The notes under the pieces: model-generated
What the model was told of the DNA's origin: nothing
What the model saw: only the letters and a program-made list of their open reading frames with translations
Database searches by the model: none
Translations under genes and position numbers: made by a program
In this document: in pieces, positions 7,945 through 15,227 of the stretch
Numbering within the stretch: the first letter of the stretch is position 1
Layout of the letters: every line of letters begins with the position of its first letter
Assembly: GCA_944386965.1 (NCBI GenBank)
Contig: CALXDE010000018.1
Location: 1-24,428 of the forward strand
Direction of reading: 5' to 3'
DNA length: 24,428 bases
From: an uncultured Oscillospiraceae bacterium
Lineage (GTDB): Bacteria > Bacillota_A > Clostridia > Oscillospirales > Oscillospiraceae

Positions 7945-8045
7945 AAATCAGAAAACAAAGGTCCGGGTACCAGCTGGTACCCGGACCTTTGTTTCAAAGA
8001 AAATAGAGAGAGGGAGAAAAGAAAAAGAAACAATCTTTCGTGCAC
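7945..8045 (-). ncRNA. Predicted small RNA, about 100 nt, pyrimidine-rich
   Basis: A minus-strand promoter (TTGACA at 8079-8074, 16-bp spacer, TAAAAT at 8057-8052) would start transcription near 8045. About 50 nt downstream the transcript enters the perfect palindrome at 7994-7953 with a TTTTCTGATTT tail, an intrinsic terminator. The RNA between them is almost only U and C (runs such as UUUCUUUUUCUUUUCUCCC and UCUCUCU) and contains CUCCC, which could pair with Shine-Dalgarno sequences. No start codon with a ribosome site lies in it. This is a prediction from promoter and terminator placement, with no sequence family recognised. Confidence 0.45.
7953..7994. terminator. Perfect 42-nt palindrome, likely bidirectional terminator
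   Basis: Every base from 7953 to 7994 pairs about a centre at 7973/7974, giving a 19-bp stem with an AGCT loop. T-rich ends (TTTGTTT) read out on both strands. It lies 46 nt after the GH18 stop codon and also ends the predicted minus-strand RNA. Confidence 0.8.
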
Positions 8046-8051
8046 ATCTTC

Positions 8052-8079
8052 ATTTTACCAGGGATATACGTTCTGTCAA
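8052..8079 (-). promoter_or_regulatory. Near-consensus minus-strand promoter in the intergenic gap
   Basis: TTGACA, a 16-bp spacer and TAAAAT read leftward. No protein gene on the minus strand lies below it before the GH18 gene, so it would drive only the short RNA ending at the 7953-7994 palindrome. The rest of the 7907-8355 gap holds three spaced TTCA(C/A) steps at 8096, 8108 and 8119, and otherwise nothing I can name. Confidence 0.55.
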
Positions 8080-8286
8080 GTCCCTGGAAAAATGGTTCAC
8101 AAAATATTCACAAGCCGTTCAAACTTTACCTCGCCTCCCCCCAGCGCGGGGCTGCGGGCAAGGCTGTTCCCCTGATTCCCTGCGGAGAATGACGCGGGGC
8201 GGAACGGGAGATACTAGTCCGGGGTCAGCGGCGGCAGCAACTGGAAAATTTTCCCTCCCTTTCAAAAAAAGCGACGAAAAGTGTTG

Positions 8287-8334
8287 CTGTTGCAACAGAC
8301 AGCCGGCCGCCGGGTCTGCTATAGTAATACTATA
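8287..8334 (+). promoter_or_regulatory. Promoter/operator region of the flavoredoxin-rubredoxin operon
   Basis: An extended -10 box TG-C-TATAGT lies at 8317-8325. It is overlapped by the perfect 7+1+7 inverted repeat TATAGTAATACTATA (8320-8334). A second perfect palindrome, CTGTTGCAACAG (8287-8298), sits at the -35 position, where no good -35 box is seen. This layout fits a regulated promoter that depends on an activator or is blocked by a repressor. Confidence 0.5.
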
Positions 8335-8355
8335 CTGGAAAGAGGAGGAATTGGG

Positions 8356-9150
8356 ATGGATACTCAGGTCATGTTCCAGATCACCTACGGACTCTTCATT
8401 CTCACCGCCAGAGAGGGCGGCAAGGACAACGGCTGCATCATCAACACCCTGCAGCAGGTGACCGATTCACCCCTGCGGGTGTCCATCACGGTCAACAAGA
8501 GGAACTATACCCACGATATGATCCTGCGCACCGGCGTGTTCAACGTGTCGATCCTCTCCCAGCAGGCATCCTTTGACACGTTCCGGCACTTCGGTTTCCA
8601 GTCCGGCCGGGATACGGACAAGATGGGGGACTATATGGGCCTGCGCCGCGGGGGCAACGGTGTGATGTATCTGGAGAGCCGGGATACCAACGGTTATATC
8701 GCCGCCAAGGTGTTTGAGACGGTGGACCTGGGGACCCACACCATGTTCCTGGCGGAGGTCACGGACGCGGAGAAGTTCTCGGATGTGCCCAGCTGTACCT
8801 ATGCCTACTATCAGTCCCATATCAAGCCCAAGCCGGAGGAAAAGAAGGGGCAGACCGGCTGGCGCTGCATCATCTGCGGCTATATTTACGAGGGGGAGGA
8901 CCTGCCCGAGGATTTCGTATGCCCCATCTGCAAGCACGGTATTGCGGATTTTGAAAAAATTGAACCCGTTACAAAACATGAGGAGGAAAAAACCATGAAG
9001 TACGTCTGTCAAGTGTGCGGCTATGTCTATGACGAGGCTCTGGGCGATCCCGATAACGGCATTGCCGCCGGCACCAAGTGGAGCGACCTGCCCGAGGACT
9101 TTGTATGCCCCCTGTGCGGCGTGGGCAAGGACCAGTTTGCCGCGGAGTAA
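8356..9150 (+). CDS. Flavin reductase-rubredoxin fusion reading in frame into a second rubredoxin
   Basis: The 264-residue product starts at ATG 8356, with GAGGAGG seven bases upstream. Residues 1-155 form a flavin-reductase (FMN-binding split-barrel) domain, as in high-molecular-weight rubredoxins (Hrb) of acetogens. Residues 168-202 are a short rubredoxin with C171-x2-C174 and C189-x2-C192. The frame continues without a stop into a complete 51-residue rubredoxin (214-264) with C218-x2-C221-G-Y and C251-P-x-C254-G. Known Hrb proteins end after the first rubredoxin. An internal ATG at 8995 with AGGAGGA upstream could also make the last domain alone. Proteins of this kind pass electrons from NAD(P)H to flavodiiron or rubrerythrin-type enzymes that remove O2 or peroxide in anaerobes. 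The 9188 gene follows in the same unit. Confidence 0.85.
   Translation: MDTQVMFQITYGLFILTAREGGKDNGCIINTLQQVTDSPLRVSITVNKRNYTHDMILRTGVFNVSILSQQASFDTFRHFGFQSGRDTDKMGDYMGLRRGGNGVMYLESRDTNGYIAAKVFETVDLGTHTMFLAEVTDAEKFSDVPSCTYAYYQSHIKPKPEEKKGQTGWRCIICGYIYEGEDLPEDFVCPICKHGIADFEKIEPVTKHEEEKTMKYVCQVCGYVYDEALGDPDNGIAAGTKWSDLPEDFVCPLCGVGKDQFAAE
8995..9150 (+). CDS. Rubredoxin from an internal in-frame start
   Basis: ATG 8995 is preceded by AGGAGGA with a 7-nt gap, as good as any start in the window. The resulting 51-residue protein is a full classical rubredoxin: C5-x2-C8-G-Y-V-Y-D, W at about 29 and C38-P-x-C41-G-V-G-K-D-x-F, with a single iron site. It is in frame with, and inside, the larger ORF from 8356. 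An ancestral two-gene arrangement that lost the upstream stop codon would look like this. Whether free rubredoxin, fusion protein or both are made cannot be told from sequence. Confidence 0.65.
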   Translation: MKYVCQVCGYVYDEALGDPDNGIAAGTKWSDLPEDFVCPLCGVGKDQFAAE

Positions 9151-9187
9151 TCCCTGAATCCATTTACCCTGAGAGGAGATCTGCGCT

Positions 9188-9520
9188 ATGAAAGTGAAGA
9201 TGGACAAGGCGGTCGTGGAGTTTATTCCCGAAAACGCCATTGAAACCAGCCAGCTGGAGGCCCTGTGGATCAAGATGGGCAACTGTGTGGGCGACAACAA
9301 GAAGCTCTCTCCCATCGGCACCTATGAGCCCGCCACCGGCGCCAACGTGGCCCGCTTCCACATCGACGGGCTCACCGAGGAGGAGGCCAACGCTGCCCCT
9401 GAGCTGCGGGCCCCCTTTGACTGCGAGGTGTACTGCACCATCTGCAACAAGACCCAGCAGGTAAAAGCCGGGGACCTGATTCCCTACTGCTGCGGCCGTC
9501 CCATGGAGATCATCGACTGA
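9188..9520 (+). CDS. Small Cys-rich protein with desulforedoxin-like knuckle
   Basis: The 110-residue protein starts at ATG 9188 behind GAGGAGAT and lies 37 nt after the rubredoxin, so it is probably cotranscribed. Residues 75-106 carry C79, C83-x2-C86 and C101-C102-G-x-P-M, which resembles the Cys4 iron site of desulforedoxin and the N-terminal domain of desulfoferrodoxin (C-x2-C...CCG-x-P-M). The superoxide-reductase His/Cys centre of neelaredoxin is not visible, so it is not called a superoxide reductase. The first 70 residues are hydrophilic and not recognised. A role as an electron carrier or metal-binding partner in the same oxygen or peroxide defence chain is inferred from the rubredoxin neighbours. 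Confidence 0.8.
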   Translation: MKVKMDKAVVEFIPENAIETSQLEALWIKMGNCVGDNKKLSPIGTYEPATGANVARFHIDGLTEEEANAAPELRAPFDCEVYCTICNKTQQVKAGDLIPYCCGRPMEIID

Positions 9521-9555
9521 TCCCCCTGGGCATCTACCTTCAAAAAGAGATCAGC

Positions 9556-9584
9556 GGGGGCCGGCGTCTTGGGCGCCGGCCCCC
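9556..9584 (+). terminator. GC-rich hairpin after the redox operon
   Basis: GGGGGCCGGCG (9556-9566) pairs with CGCCGGCCCCC (9574-9584) around a 7-nt loop. The next bases are CGGCAAAAACG, so the classic T-run is absent on the plus strand. It probably works together with the hairpin at 9602. Confidence 0.6.
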
Positions 9585-9601
9585 CGGCAAAAACGAAAAA
9601 G

Positions 9602-9639
9602 CAGGGCCCGGTTTCCGAAGTTTCGGAAGCCGGGCCCTG
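9602..9639 (-). terminator. Terminator of the long minus-strand operon
   Basis: An approximately 16-18-bp stem (9602-9619 with 9622-9639, one T-G pair) begins two bases past the last stop codon of the operon. On the minus strand it is followed by TGCTTTTTCGTTTTT. It also faces the converging redox operon and could stop both. Confidence 0.85.
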
Positions 9640-9640
9640 T

Positions 9641-10654
9641 TCATCCGGGATAAGCTGCCAGAACCCGGGCCAGACGCGCCATGTCCTCCCGACTGCAGTG
9701 CTGATCGCAGAAGAGGGAGACGATGTGCTCATATACATACCGGACCGTCTCGTGCCCGGTCAGATCCACCAGGGGGCCCACCGGCCAGAACACCTTGTAG
9801 GGAATGCCCTGCTGGGTCAGATAGCCCAGGAAGCGCTCCCGGTCCTCCGCGTAGAAGCTGGCGTGGCTGGGTACCGCCTGGGGCGTCAGCTCTGGGAAGA
9901 CCGGCCGGAGTCCCCGCAAGTCCCGGGGCAGCGCGTCCAGCAGCGTCTGATAGTTCTCCCGGCGCAGCTGTTTGATCCGCGGCAGATCCGCGTGGCGCAT
10001 GAGGTACTCGGAATCCGCGTCGCCCTGGTAGAGATCAAACATCTGGCGCAGCATCATCTCCGCCCCCCAGAAGGCGTCCATGCTGTGGGTGGCGAGATAC
10101 GCCCGGCGCAGCGCCAGGTGCTCCTCATTCGGCGGCTGGCAGGCGATGGCGAATTTTCCCCCGCGCTTGACGGCGAAGCCGCCGCTGGAAATGTCCATCC
10201 ACTTTCTGAAGCTGCCCGCCACATAGTCGCAGAGGGGATCGATGCCGTCGTCGCTGAAGGCGGAGTGGGTCAGATCCTCAAAAATGACGACGCCCCGGTC
10301 ATGGCAGGCCTGAACAAACGCGCGGTCATAGTTGCAAAACCCGTAGTACCCGCACAGGGAGAGCACGCTGATCTCATCGATCACGGACGGGTCGAAGATA
10401 CTGCGCAGCTGCCGGTCCACCTCATAAAACCGGATGGTATAGCCCGCCTTGTGAAACGGCGCCGCCACCGTTTCGCAGGTATACATCGGCAGATAGGCCA
10501 CCCGCCTCTTGTCGCGCAGCTTGATATCCTCCAGACACTGGTAGATGCCGCAGCGGCCGGACATCGTAAAGGACAGGTCCCCCTCCGGCGGACAGATCTG
10601 CTGAAAATAGCCGTTCTCCTCCGCCAGCAGGGGCTCTGATGTGGTAATCGCCAT
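9641..10654 (-). CDS. DegT/DnrJ/EryC1-like PLP-dependent enzyme
   Basis: The 337-residue protein is the last gene of the operon. The fold-type-I pattern of DegT/AHBA-synthase-like enzymes can be followed: YLPMYTCETVAAPF near 54-67 (cofactor region), VVIFEDLTHS at 122-131 with D127 positioned to bind the PLP ring nitrogen, and GSFRKWMD at 147-154 with K151 as the likely Schiff-base lysine. Start ATG 10654 follows AGAAGGAGG at a longish 13-nt spacing. The C-terminal part is more divergent. Such enzymes transaminate or dehydrate sugar or small-molecule substrates. Its place after peptide-import and hydrolase genes suggests an amino or oxo intermediate, but the substrate is unknown. The strong hairpin just upstream probably lowers its expression relative to the rest. 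Confidence 0.75.
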   Translation of the reverse strand: MAITTSEPLLAEENGYFQQICPPEGDLSFTMSGRCGIYQCLEDIKLRDKRRVAYLPMYTCETVAAPFHKAGYTIRFYEVDRQLRSIFDPSVIDEISVLSLCGYYGFCNYDRAFVQACHDRGVVIFEDLTHSAFSDDGIDPLCDYVAGSFRKWMDISSGGFAVKRGGKFAIACQPPNEEHLALRRAYLATHSMDAFWGAEMMLRQMFDLYQGDADSEYLMRHADLPRIKQLRRENYQTLLDALPRDLRGLRPVFPELTPQAVPSHASFYAEDRERFLGYLTQQGIPYKVFWPVGPLVDLTGHETVRYVYEHIVSLFCDQHCSREDMARLARVLAAYPG

Positions 10655-10686
10655 GGTTTCGCGCCCACCTCCTTCTCAAAAATCAA

Positions 10687-10719
10687 TCCCGCGGCGCGGC
10701 CCAACGCCGCGCCGCGGGA
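10687..10719 (-). terminator. Strong intercistronic hairpin before the DegT-like gene
   Basis: A perfect 14-bp all-GC-rich stem (10687-10700 with 10706-10719) with a CCAAC loop is followed on the minus strand by TTGATTTTTGAG and then the ribosome site of the next gene. It looks like a partial terminator inside the operon. Confidence 0.8.
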
Positions 10720-10730
10720 GGCTGCCTCGT

Positions 10731-11489
10731 TCAGCGCAGCGGAGCTTTGGAAAATTCCCGGATAAAGTCGGCGATATAGCTGGCAATGGTGGTCAGCATC
10801 TTCTCGCCCCACTCCGGGGTAGCCTCCCGGATGTCGTCCGGGCCCACCCAGCCGTTGCGGCAGATGGTCCGGGCATCCCGGGGGATCGGGACCTGGACCC
10901 CGCGGAAGGACGCGTTTTTCAGGGCCACGGCCTTGATCTGGTCAGATACATCGAGAATGTCTCCGGGGTGCATGGCGCCGCGGTCCACCCAATCCGGATT
11001 GATATAGAGGATCGCCGCCGTCTCCTCGCCGCCGCCGTGGCCGCCGGCCCAGGCGGGGTCAAAGGAACCGGCCATGCTCCACCAGTTCATCACCGCGCCG
11101 ATGGCCTGTTTCTTGCTCAGCCCATAGCAGACCCGCTCAATGGCGGGGCTGTTTCCGCCGTGGCCGTTCACAAAGACAAAGTGGCGCGCCCCCGCGCGGT
11201 ACAAACCGTCGGCCACGCGGGAGACAACCTGATAGAGCACCTCGTCGCCCAGGGAAATAGACCCCGGAAAGTCTGTAAAGTATTCGCAGCTGCCAAAGGG
11301 AATCACCGGCGCGCACAGGACGTCAACCTGCTCTTCGATCAGGTCGATGAGTTTCTCCGGTACCAGGGCGTCGGTCCCCAGAGGCATGTGCATCCCGTGG
11401 TTTTCACAGCTCCCCGTGCCAATGATGACGGTGTCGCTGCCGGCAAAGTACCGCTCTACCTGGGGCCAAGTCATATGCTGTAGTTTCAT
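10731..11489 (-). CDS. Creatininase-family amidohydrolase
   Basis: The 252-residue enzyme uses ATG 11489, behind AAAGGA at eight bases. The family's metal ligands are all present: E29 and H31 in G-S-C-E-N-H-G-M-H, D40 in L-G-T-D, H110 in V-N-G-H-G-G-N, and E155 in H-G-G-G-E-E-T. Creatininase-type enzymes cleave or form small cyclic or linear amide bonds (creatinine, formamidopyrimidine products, MftE peptides, cyclic sugars). The sequence cannot tell which. The neighbouring oligopeptide importer and isoaspartyl dipeptidase make a cyclic amide or lactam derived from peptides a reasonable guess. Length and motif spacing are normal. The open frame extends upstream to 11579 but without a ribosome site. 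Confidence 0.88.
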   Translation of the reverse strand: MKLQHMTWPQVERYFAGSDTVIIGTGSCENHGMHMPLGTDALVPEKLIDLIEEQVDVLCAPVIPFGSCEYFTDFPGSISLGDEVLYQVVSRVADGLYRAGARHFVFVNGHGGNSPAIERVCYGLSKKQAIGAVMNWWSMAGSFDPAWAGGHGGGEETAAILYINPDWVDRGAMHPGDILDVSDQIKAVALKNASFRGVQVPIPRDARTICRNGWVGPDDIREATPEWGEKMLTTIASYIADFIREFSKAPLR

Positions 11490-11554
11490 TGCGCAATTCC
11501 TTTCTGCCGCGGCGCGGCAACGCAGACGCAGTCTTGCTCCCGCCTGCAGACGGA

Positions 11555-11570
11555 CCCGGCCGAAGCCGGG
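11555..11570 (-). promoter_or_regulatory. UUCG-capped intercistronic hairpin after the solute-binding gene
   Basis: On the minus strand this reads CCCGGC-TTCG-GCCGGG, a C(UUCG)G tetraloop stem that can be extended by one or two pairs. There is no T-tract. It sits 47 nt past the solute-binding stop codon, where such stems typically shield the upstream message from 3' decay. Confidence 0.6.
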
Positions 11571-11616
11571 CCCGCCCACAGGGTGTGTATGGTTTCAGAT
11601 GCGGTCTGTTCCGCCG

Positions 11617-13167
11617 TTACTCATAGACGACGACCGTCTCCAGGTTGTGGTAACCGGCCCGATCCATCTGGAAATCGACGACCTTCTTGGTGGCGCCGAC
11701 GTTCAGCGTGGTGTACAGCAGCTCCACGCAGGGAACATCCTCGTCAACAATGGCCTCCAGCTGGCGGTAGTTCTCCCGGGCGACCTCCTCGTCCATCGTC
11801 TCGCGGGCGGCCATGATGTACTTGTCGGCCTCGGGATTGGAGTAGAAGCTGCGGTTGCCGGCAGCGCCCTGCTGAGAGGAGTGGAGCAGGGAGTACTGCT
11901 GATAGTCGCCGTGGCCGGCAGCGCAGATCCAGAAGAAGAACATCATCTGGAACTCGCCGTCGTTGGCGCGGTAGGCGTAGGTGGAACCGTCGCAGGCGTT
12001 CAGCGTCAGCGTAATACCGATCTCGCTAAGCTGATCCTGCAGGATCTGGCAGACAGCGGCGCGGGTGGAGTCCTCCTGATAGGCCAGCTCCATCTCAAAC
12101 CCGTCGCCATAGCCGGCCTCCTCCAGCAGCGCCTTGGCGCCCTCGATATCCTGCTCGTAGTAGGGCATGTCCTCGCCGGGATAGCCGATGACGGAGGGCG
12201 GGATCAGGGAGTTGGCGGGAGTTCCGGCGCCATACAGGACGCTGTCGATGATCTCCTGGACGTTGATGCCCTTGGCGATGGCCTGGCGGACGCGGACGTC
12301 AGACAGGATGGGGTCCTGGCAGTTCAGGGCCAGGTACCAGGTGGTCACGGACTCGTTCTGATAGAGCTGCAGGTCGGGGTTGCTCTCCACGATGGAAATG
12401 TCGTTCACAGCCAGATCATAGATCAGATCGACCTCGCCATTCTCCAGGGCGATGGTGCGCTGGGATGCCTCGGGGATGATGCGGAAGATGATGTTCTCGG
12501 TCTTGGCCTTGCCCAGGAAGTAGTCGTCGTAAGCCTTGATCTTGCAGTAGTTGCCGTGGCTCCACTCCACAAACTCATAGGGGCCGCAGCCGATGGGGTG
12601 CTCCAGGAATCCGTCGGGATCGCTCTCCACGATATCCTTGGGGACAATGGCGGTGAAGGGAACCGTCAGGTTGACCAGGGAGCCCAGGAAGGGGGCCTTC
12701 AGGTGCAGACGGACATTGTACTCGTCCAGGACCTCCGCCTCGCTGGCGTAGTCGATGATGTAGGAGACATAAGCGCTGTCGATGGCGCGGTTGAGGGAGT
12801 AGGCCACATCCTCAGCGGTGCAGGGGGAACCATCGTGGAAGGTGATGTCCTCCCGGATCTTGAAGTCGATGGTCACATCGTCCACCTGGTTCCAGCTCTC
12901 AGCCACATAGGGGATGATATCACCGTTCTCATCCTTGGCCAGCAGCGTGGCAAAGATGTTGTTGGTCACCACCACGGCGGCGATCTCCTTGCCGACATGG
13001 GGGTCCATGGAGGTCATATCCGAGGCAACGGCGATGCGCAGCGTGTCGGAGGTTTCGCCGCCGGTGGGGTCGGATGTCTCGCCTCCCTCGTTGCCGTTGT
13101 TGCCACCGCAGGCGACAAGAGACAGCGCCAGACTCAGTGCCAACAGCAAACTCAGCAATTTTTTCAT
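11617..13167 (-). CDS. ABC transporter solute-binding lipoprotein, family 5 (oligopeptide/dipeptide)
   Basis: The 516-residue protein has a lipoprotein signal peptide: K2-K3, a Leu-rich core, and the lipobox L17-V-A-C20, with C20 as the predicted lipidated residue. A Gly/Asn/Glu-rich linker follows. The mature part matches SBP family 5: DTLRIAVASDMTSMDPHVG near the start, FKIREDITFHDGSPCTAEDVAYSL about 100 residues in (shown as FKIREDITFHDG and TAEDVAYSL), and VRQAIAKGIN and similar lobe-II motifs later. ATG 13167 has AGGAGA upstream. These proteins deliver peptides, nickel or other compounds to OppBCDF-type channels. The adjacent iadA suggests peptides with isoaspartyl links. A 72-nt gap containing the palindrome CCGGTGTACCGG separates it from the ATPase upstream. 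Confidence 0.93.
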   Translation of the reverse strand: MKKLLSLLLALSLALSLVACGGNNGNEGGETSDPTGGETSDTLRIAVASDMTSMDPHVGKEIAAVVVTNNIFATLLAKDENGDIIPYVAESWNQVDDVTIDFKIREDITFHDGSPCTAEDVAYSLNRAIDSAYVSYIIDYASEAEVLDEYNVRLHLKAPFLGSLVNLTVPFTAIVPKDIVESDPDGFLEHPIGCGPYEFVEWSHGNYCKIKAYDDYFLGKAKTENIIFRIIPEASQRTIALENGEVDLIYDLAVNDISIVESNPDLQLYQNESVTTWYLALNCQDPILSDVRVRQAIAKGINVQEIIDSVLYGAGTPANSLIPPSVIGYPGEDMPYYEQDIEGAKALLEEAGYGDGFEMELAYQEDSTRAAVCQILQDQLSEIGITLTLNACDGSTYAYRANDGEFQMMFFFWICAAGHGDYQQYSLLHSSQQGAAGNRSFYSNPEADKYIMAARETMDEEVARENYRQLEAIVDEDVPCVELLYTTLNVGATKKVVDFQMDRAGYHNLETVVVYE

Positions 13168-13239
13168 TCTTCTTTTCTCCTTTTTGTTATATTCATCAAC
13201 CGCGAGTCGCGGCCGGTGTACCGGGGGAATCAGAATCTG

Positions 13240-14211
13240 TTACCGCCTGCCGGGGTGGCAGCAGGCCACAAAGTGCCCGGGCTCCACCTCCTGCATGGGA
13301 ACGTCGCTCTGGGTGCATTCCGGGCAGGCGTAGCGGCAGCGCTTGGCGAAGCGGCAGCCCGGCGCCGGATTGATCGGACTGGTCAGCTCTCCCTCCAGCA
13401 GGATACGCTCAACCTTGTAGTCGGGATCGGGGACCGGAATGGCCGAGAGAAGCGCCTGGGTATAGGGGTGGCAGGGATTCTGGAACAGGCGCTTGGCGGG
13501 GCAGAACTCCACGATCTGGCCCAGATACATCACCATGATGTTGTCGCTCAGGTGCTTGACCACGCTCATGTTGTGGGTGATGAACATGTACGTCAGCCCC
13601 AGCTGCTTCTGCAGATCCTGCATCAGGTTGAGAATCTGCGCCTGAATGGACACATCCAGGGCGGAAACCGGCTCATCGCACACAATGAACTTGGGGTTGA
13701 GGGACAGGGCCCGGGCGATGCCGATGCGCTGCCGGCGGCCGCCGTCCAGCTCATGGGGATAGGTGTTGACCAGCCGCTGGGCCAGTCCCACCAGATCCAT
13801 CATCTCGCTGACCTTTTTGGCGATCCCCTCCTTGTCGGAGGGGTGATATTTCCCCTGGACAATCAGCGGATAGGCGATGGCCTGGCTGACGGTCATGCGG
13901 GGGTTAAGGGAGGCGTAGGGGTCCTGGAAGATGATCTGCATGTCCGAGCGGGCCTGCTTCATCTCGTGCTTGTTGAACTTGGACACATCCTTGCCGTTGA
14001 AGATGACCTTGCCCGCGGTGGGCTCATGCAGGCGCAGGATCGTGCGCCCGAGGGTGGACTTTCCGCACCCGGACTCACCCACAACGCCCAGCGTCTCACC
14101 CTCCTGGATGGTGAAGGAGACGTCGTCCACAGCGTGGAGGAGGCCGCGCTTGGTCTTGAAATACTTCTTCAGATGCTCCACCTGAAGCGTGGGGACCTTG
14201 TTGTTATCCAT
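13240..14211 (-). CDS. Oligopeptide ABC transporter ATPase, OppF-like
   Basis: The 323-residue ATPase starts at ATG 14211, overlapping the end of the previous ATPase by 8 nt (ATGGATAA), so translation is probably coupled. Walker A is GESGCGKST at 45-53, the Q-loop is FQDPYASLNP near 95-104, Walker B is FIVCDE at 175-180 and the switch His is H213 (ITHNMS). The signature is LDGGRRQR at 155-162, where the usual form is LSGGQ. The C terminus carries the oligopeptide-transporter tail with GCRFAKRC, then CPEC and ACC cysteines, typical of Opp/Dpp ATPases and linked in some members to a metal cluster. It pairs with the ATPase at 14204-15211 to power the permease. Confidence 0.93.
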   Translation of the reverse strand: MDNNKVPTLQVEHLKKYFKTKRGLLHAVDDVSFTIQEGETLGVVGESGCGKSTLGRTILRLHEPTAGKVIFNGKDVSKFNKHEMKQARSDMQIIFQDPYASLNPRMTVSQAIAYPLIVQGKYHPSDKEGIAKKVSEMMDLVGLAQRLVNTYPHELDGGRRQRIGIARALSLNPKFIVCDEPVSALDVSIQAQILNLMQDLQKQLGLTYMFITHNMSVVKHLSDNIMVMYLGQIVEFCPAKRLFQNPCHPYTQALLSAIPVPDPDYKVERILLEGELTSPINPAPGCRFAKRCRYACPECTQSDVPMQEVEPGHFVACCHPGRR

Positions 14212-15211
14212 TCTGCTCGGACCCTCCTTCCTCTGACTGCGCATCCGGCTGGAAGCGGATGCACCGCACGGTATGCTCACCGCCCGCGTTATAGTTCTCG
14301 CAGTTCCAGTTCTGGCAGGCCTCGGTGGCATATTTGCAGCGGGGGCTGAATTTGCACCCCTGAGGCAGGTGGGTCGGGTCGGGAGGCATCCCCTCAATGG
14401 GCTTGAGACGCTCCACATCCTCGTCCAGCCGGGGGATCGACTCGAACAGTCCGATCGTGTAGGGGTGGAGGGGATTCTTGAACACATCCCGCAGCGTTCC
14501 GTACTCCACGATCTCTCCGGCATACATGATCGCCACATAGTCGCAGAACTGGGCCACAATGCCCAGGTCGTGGGTAATCATGAGCATGGAGGTATTGAAC
14601 TGGTCCTTGAGATGCTGCATCATCACCAGAACCTGGTACTGAATGGTCACATCCAGCGCGGTGGTAGGCTCGTCGGCGATCAGGAAGGTGGGGTTGCAGG
14701 CCAGGGCAATGGCGATGATGATGCGCTGCTTCATGCCGCCGCTGAACTGATGGGGATACTCGCCGGCGCGCTCCCGGGGGATTCCCACCATCTCCAGCAT
14801 GTCGCCTGCGCCGGCCACAGCCTCCTTGGCGTTTTTCCCGTGGGCCCGCAGCACCTCTTCGATCTGCTCCCCCACGGTCATAATGGGGTTGAGGGAGGTC
14901 ATGGGGTCCTGGAAGATCATGGAGATCTGCGCGCCGCGGACCTTCCGCATCTCCTTCTCCGTGGCTTTCAGCAGATCCTTTCCCTGGAAGAGGATCTCAC
15001 CGCCCACCACCTTGCCCGGCGGGTGGGGGATCAGACCCATGATCCCCTTGGCCAGGGTCGTCTTTCCGGCGCCGGTTTCGCCCACCAGCCCCAGCGTCTG
15101 CCCCTCTTTCAGTGACAGGCTCGCGCCGTTGAGGGCCTCCACCACGCCGTCCTGCGTGTTATAGACAATCCGCAGGTCGCGGATCTCCAACAAGTTTTTC
15201 TGTTCCTCCAA
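14204..15211 (-). CDS. Oligopeptide ABC transporter ATPase, OppD-like
   Basis: A TTG at 15211 is chosen as start because GGAGGTGA lies 5 nt upstream; the alternative GTG at 15220 would overlap that ribosome site. The product has about 335 residues. Walker A is GETGAGKTT at about 44-52, the Q-loop is [10 protein letters not shown], the signature FSGGMKQR is canonical, Walker B is FLIADEP and the switch is ITHDLG. The C-terminal tail contains CKFSPRC and further cysteines near residues 310-325, the pattern of OppD/DppD. It lies 16 nt after the OppC-like permease gene (15228 end) and overlaps the OppF-like gene. The pair has one canonical and one variant signature motif. Confidence 0.93.
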   Translation of the reverse strand: MEEQKNLLEIRDLRIVYNTQDGVVEALNGASLSLKEGQTLGLVGETGAGKTTLAKGIMGLIPHPPGKVVGGEILFQGKDLLKATEKEMRKVRGAQISMIFQDPMTSLNPIMTVGEQIEEVLRAHGKNAKEAVAGAGDMLEMVGIPRERAGEYPHQFSGGMKQRIIIAIALACNPTFLIADEPTTALDVTIQYQVLVMMQHLKDQFNTSMLMITHDLGIVAQFCDYVAIMYAGEIVEYGTLRDVFKNPLHPYTIGLFESIPRLDEDVERLKPIEGMPPDPTHLPQGCKFSPRCKYATEACQNWNCENYNAGGEHTVRCIRFQPDAQSEEGGSEQNG

Positions 15212-15227
15212 AGCACTCACCTCCGCT

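Noticed and set aside
7907..8355. Prophage, insertion sequence, CRISPR array, tRNA or rRNA in this gap or elsewhere in the window
   Set aside because: There is no transposase or integrase, no regularly spaced repeats, no cloverleaf and no ribosomal RNA sequence. The gap is explained in part by a terminator, a small-RNA candidate and a promoter region.
9188..9520. Superoxide reductase (desulfoferrodoxin/neelaredoxin)
   Set aside because: Only the Cys4 knuckle is similar. The His4Cys catalytic iron centre cannot be found.
11347..14349. A 1,000-codon open frame on the plus strand opposite the solute-binding and ATPase genes
   Set aside because: It is antisense to three clearly recognisable genes, has no ribosome site and no domain pattern. 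GC-rich codon bias on the coding strand keeps this frame free of stops.
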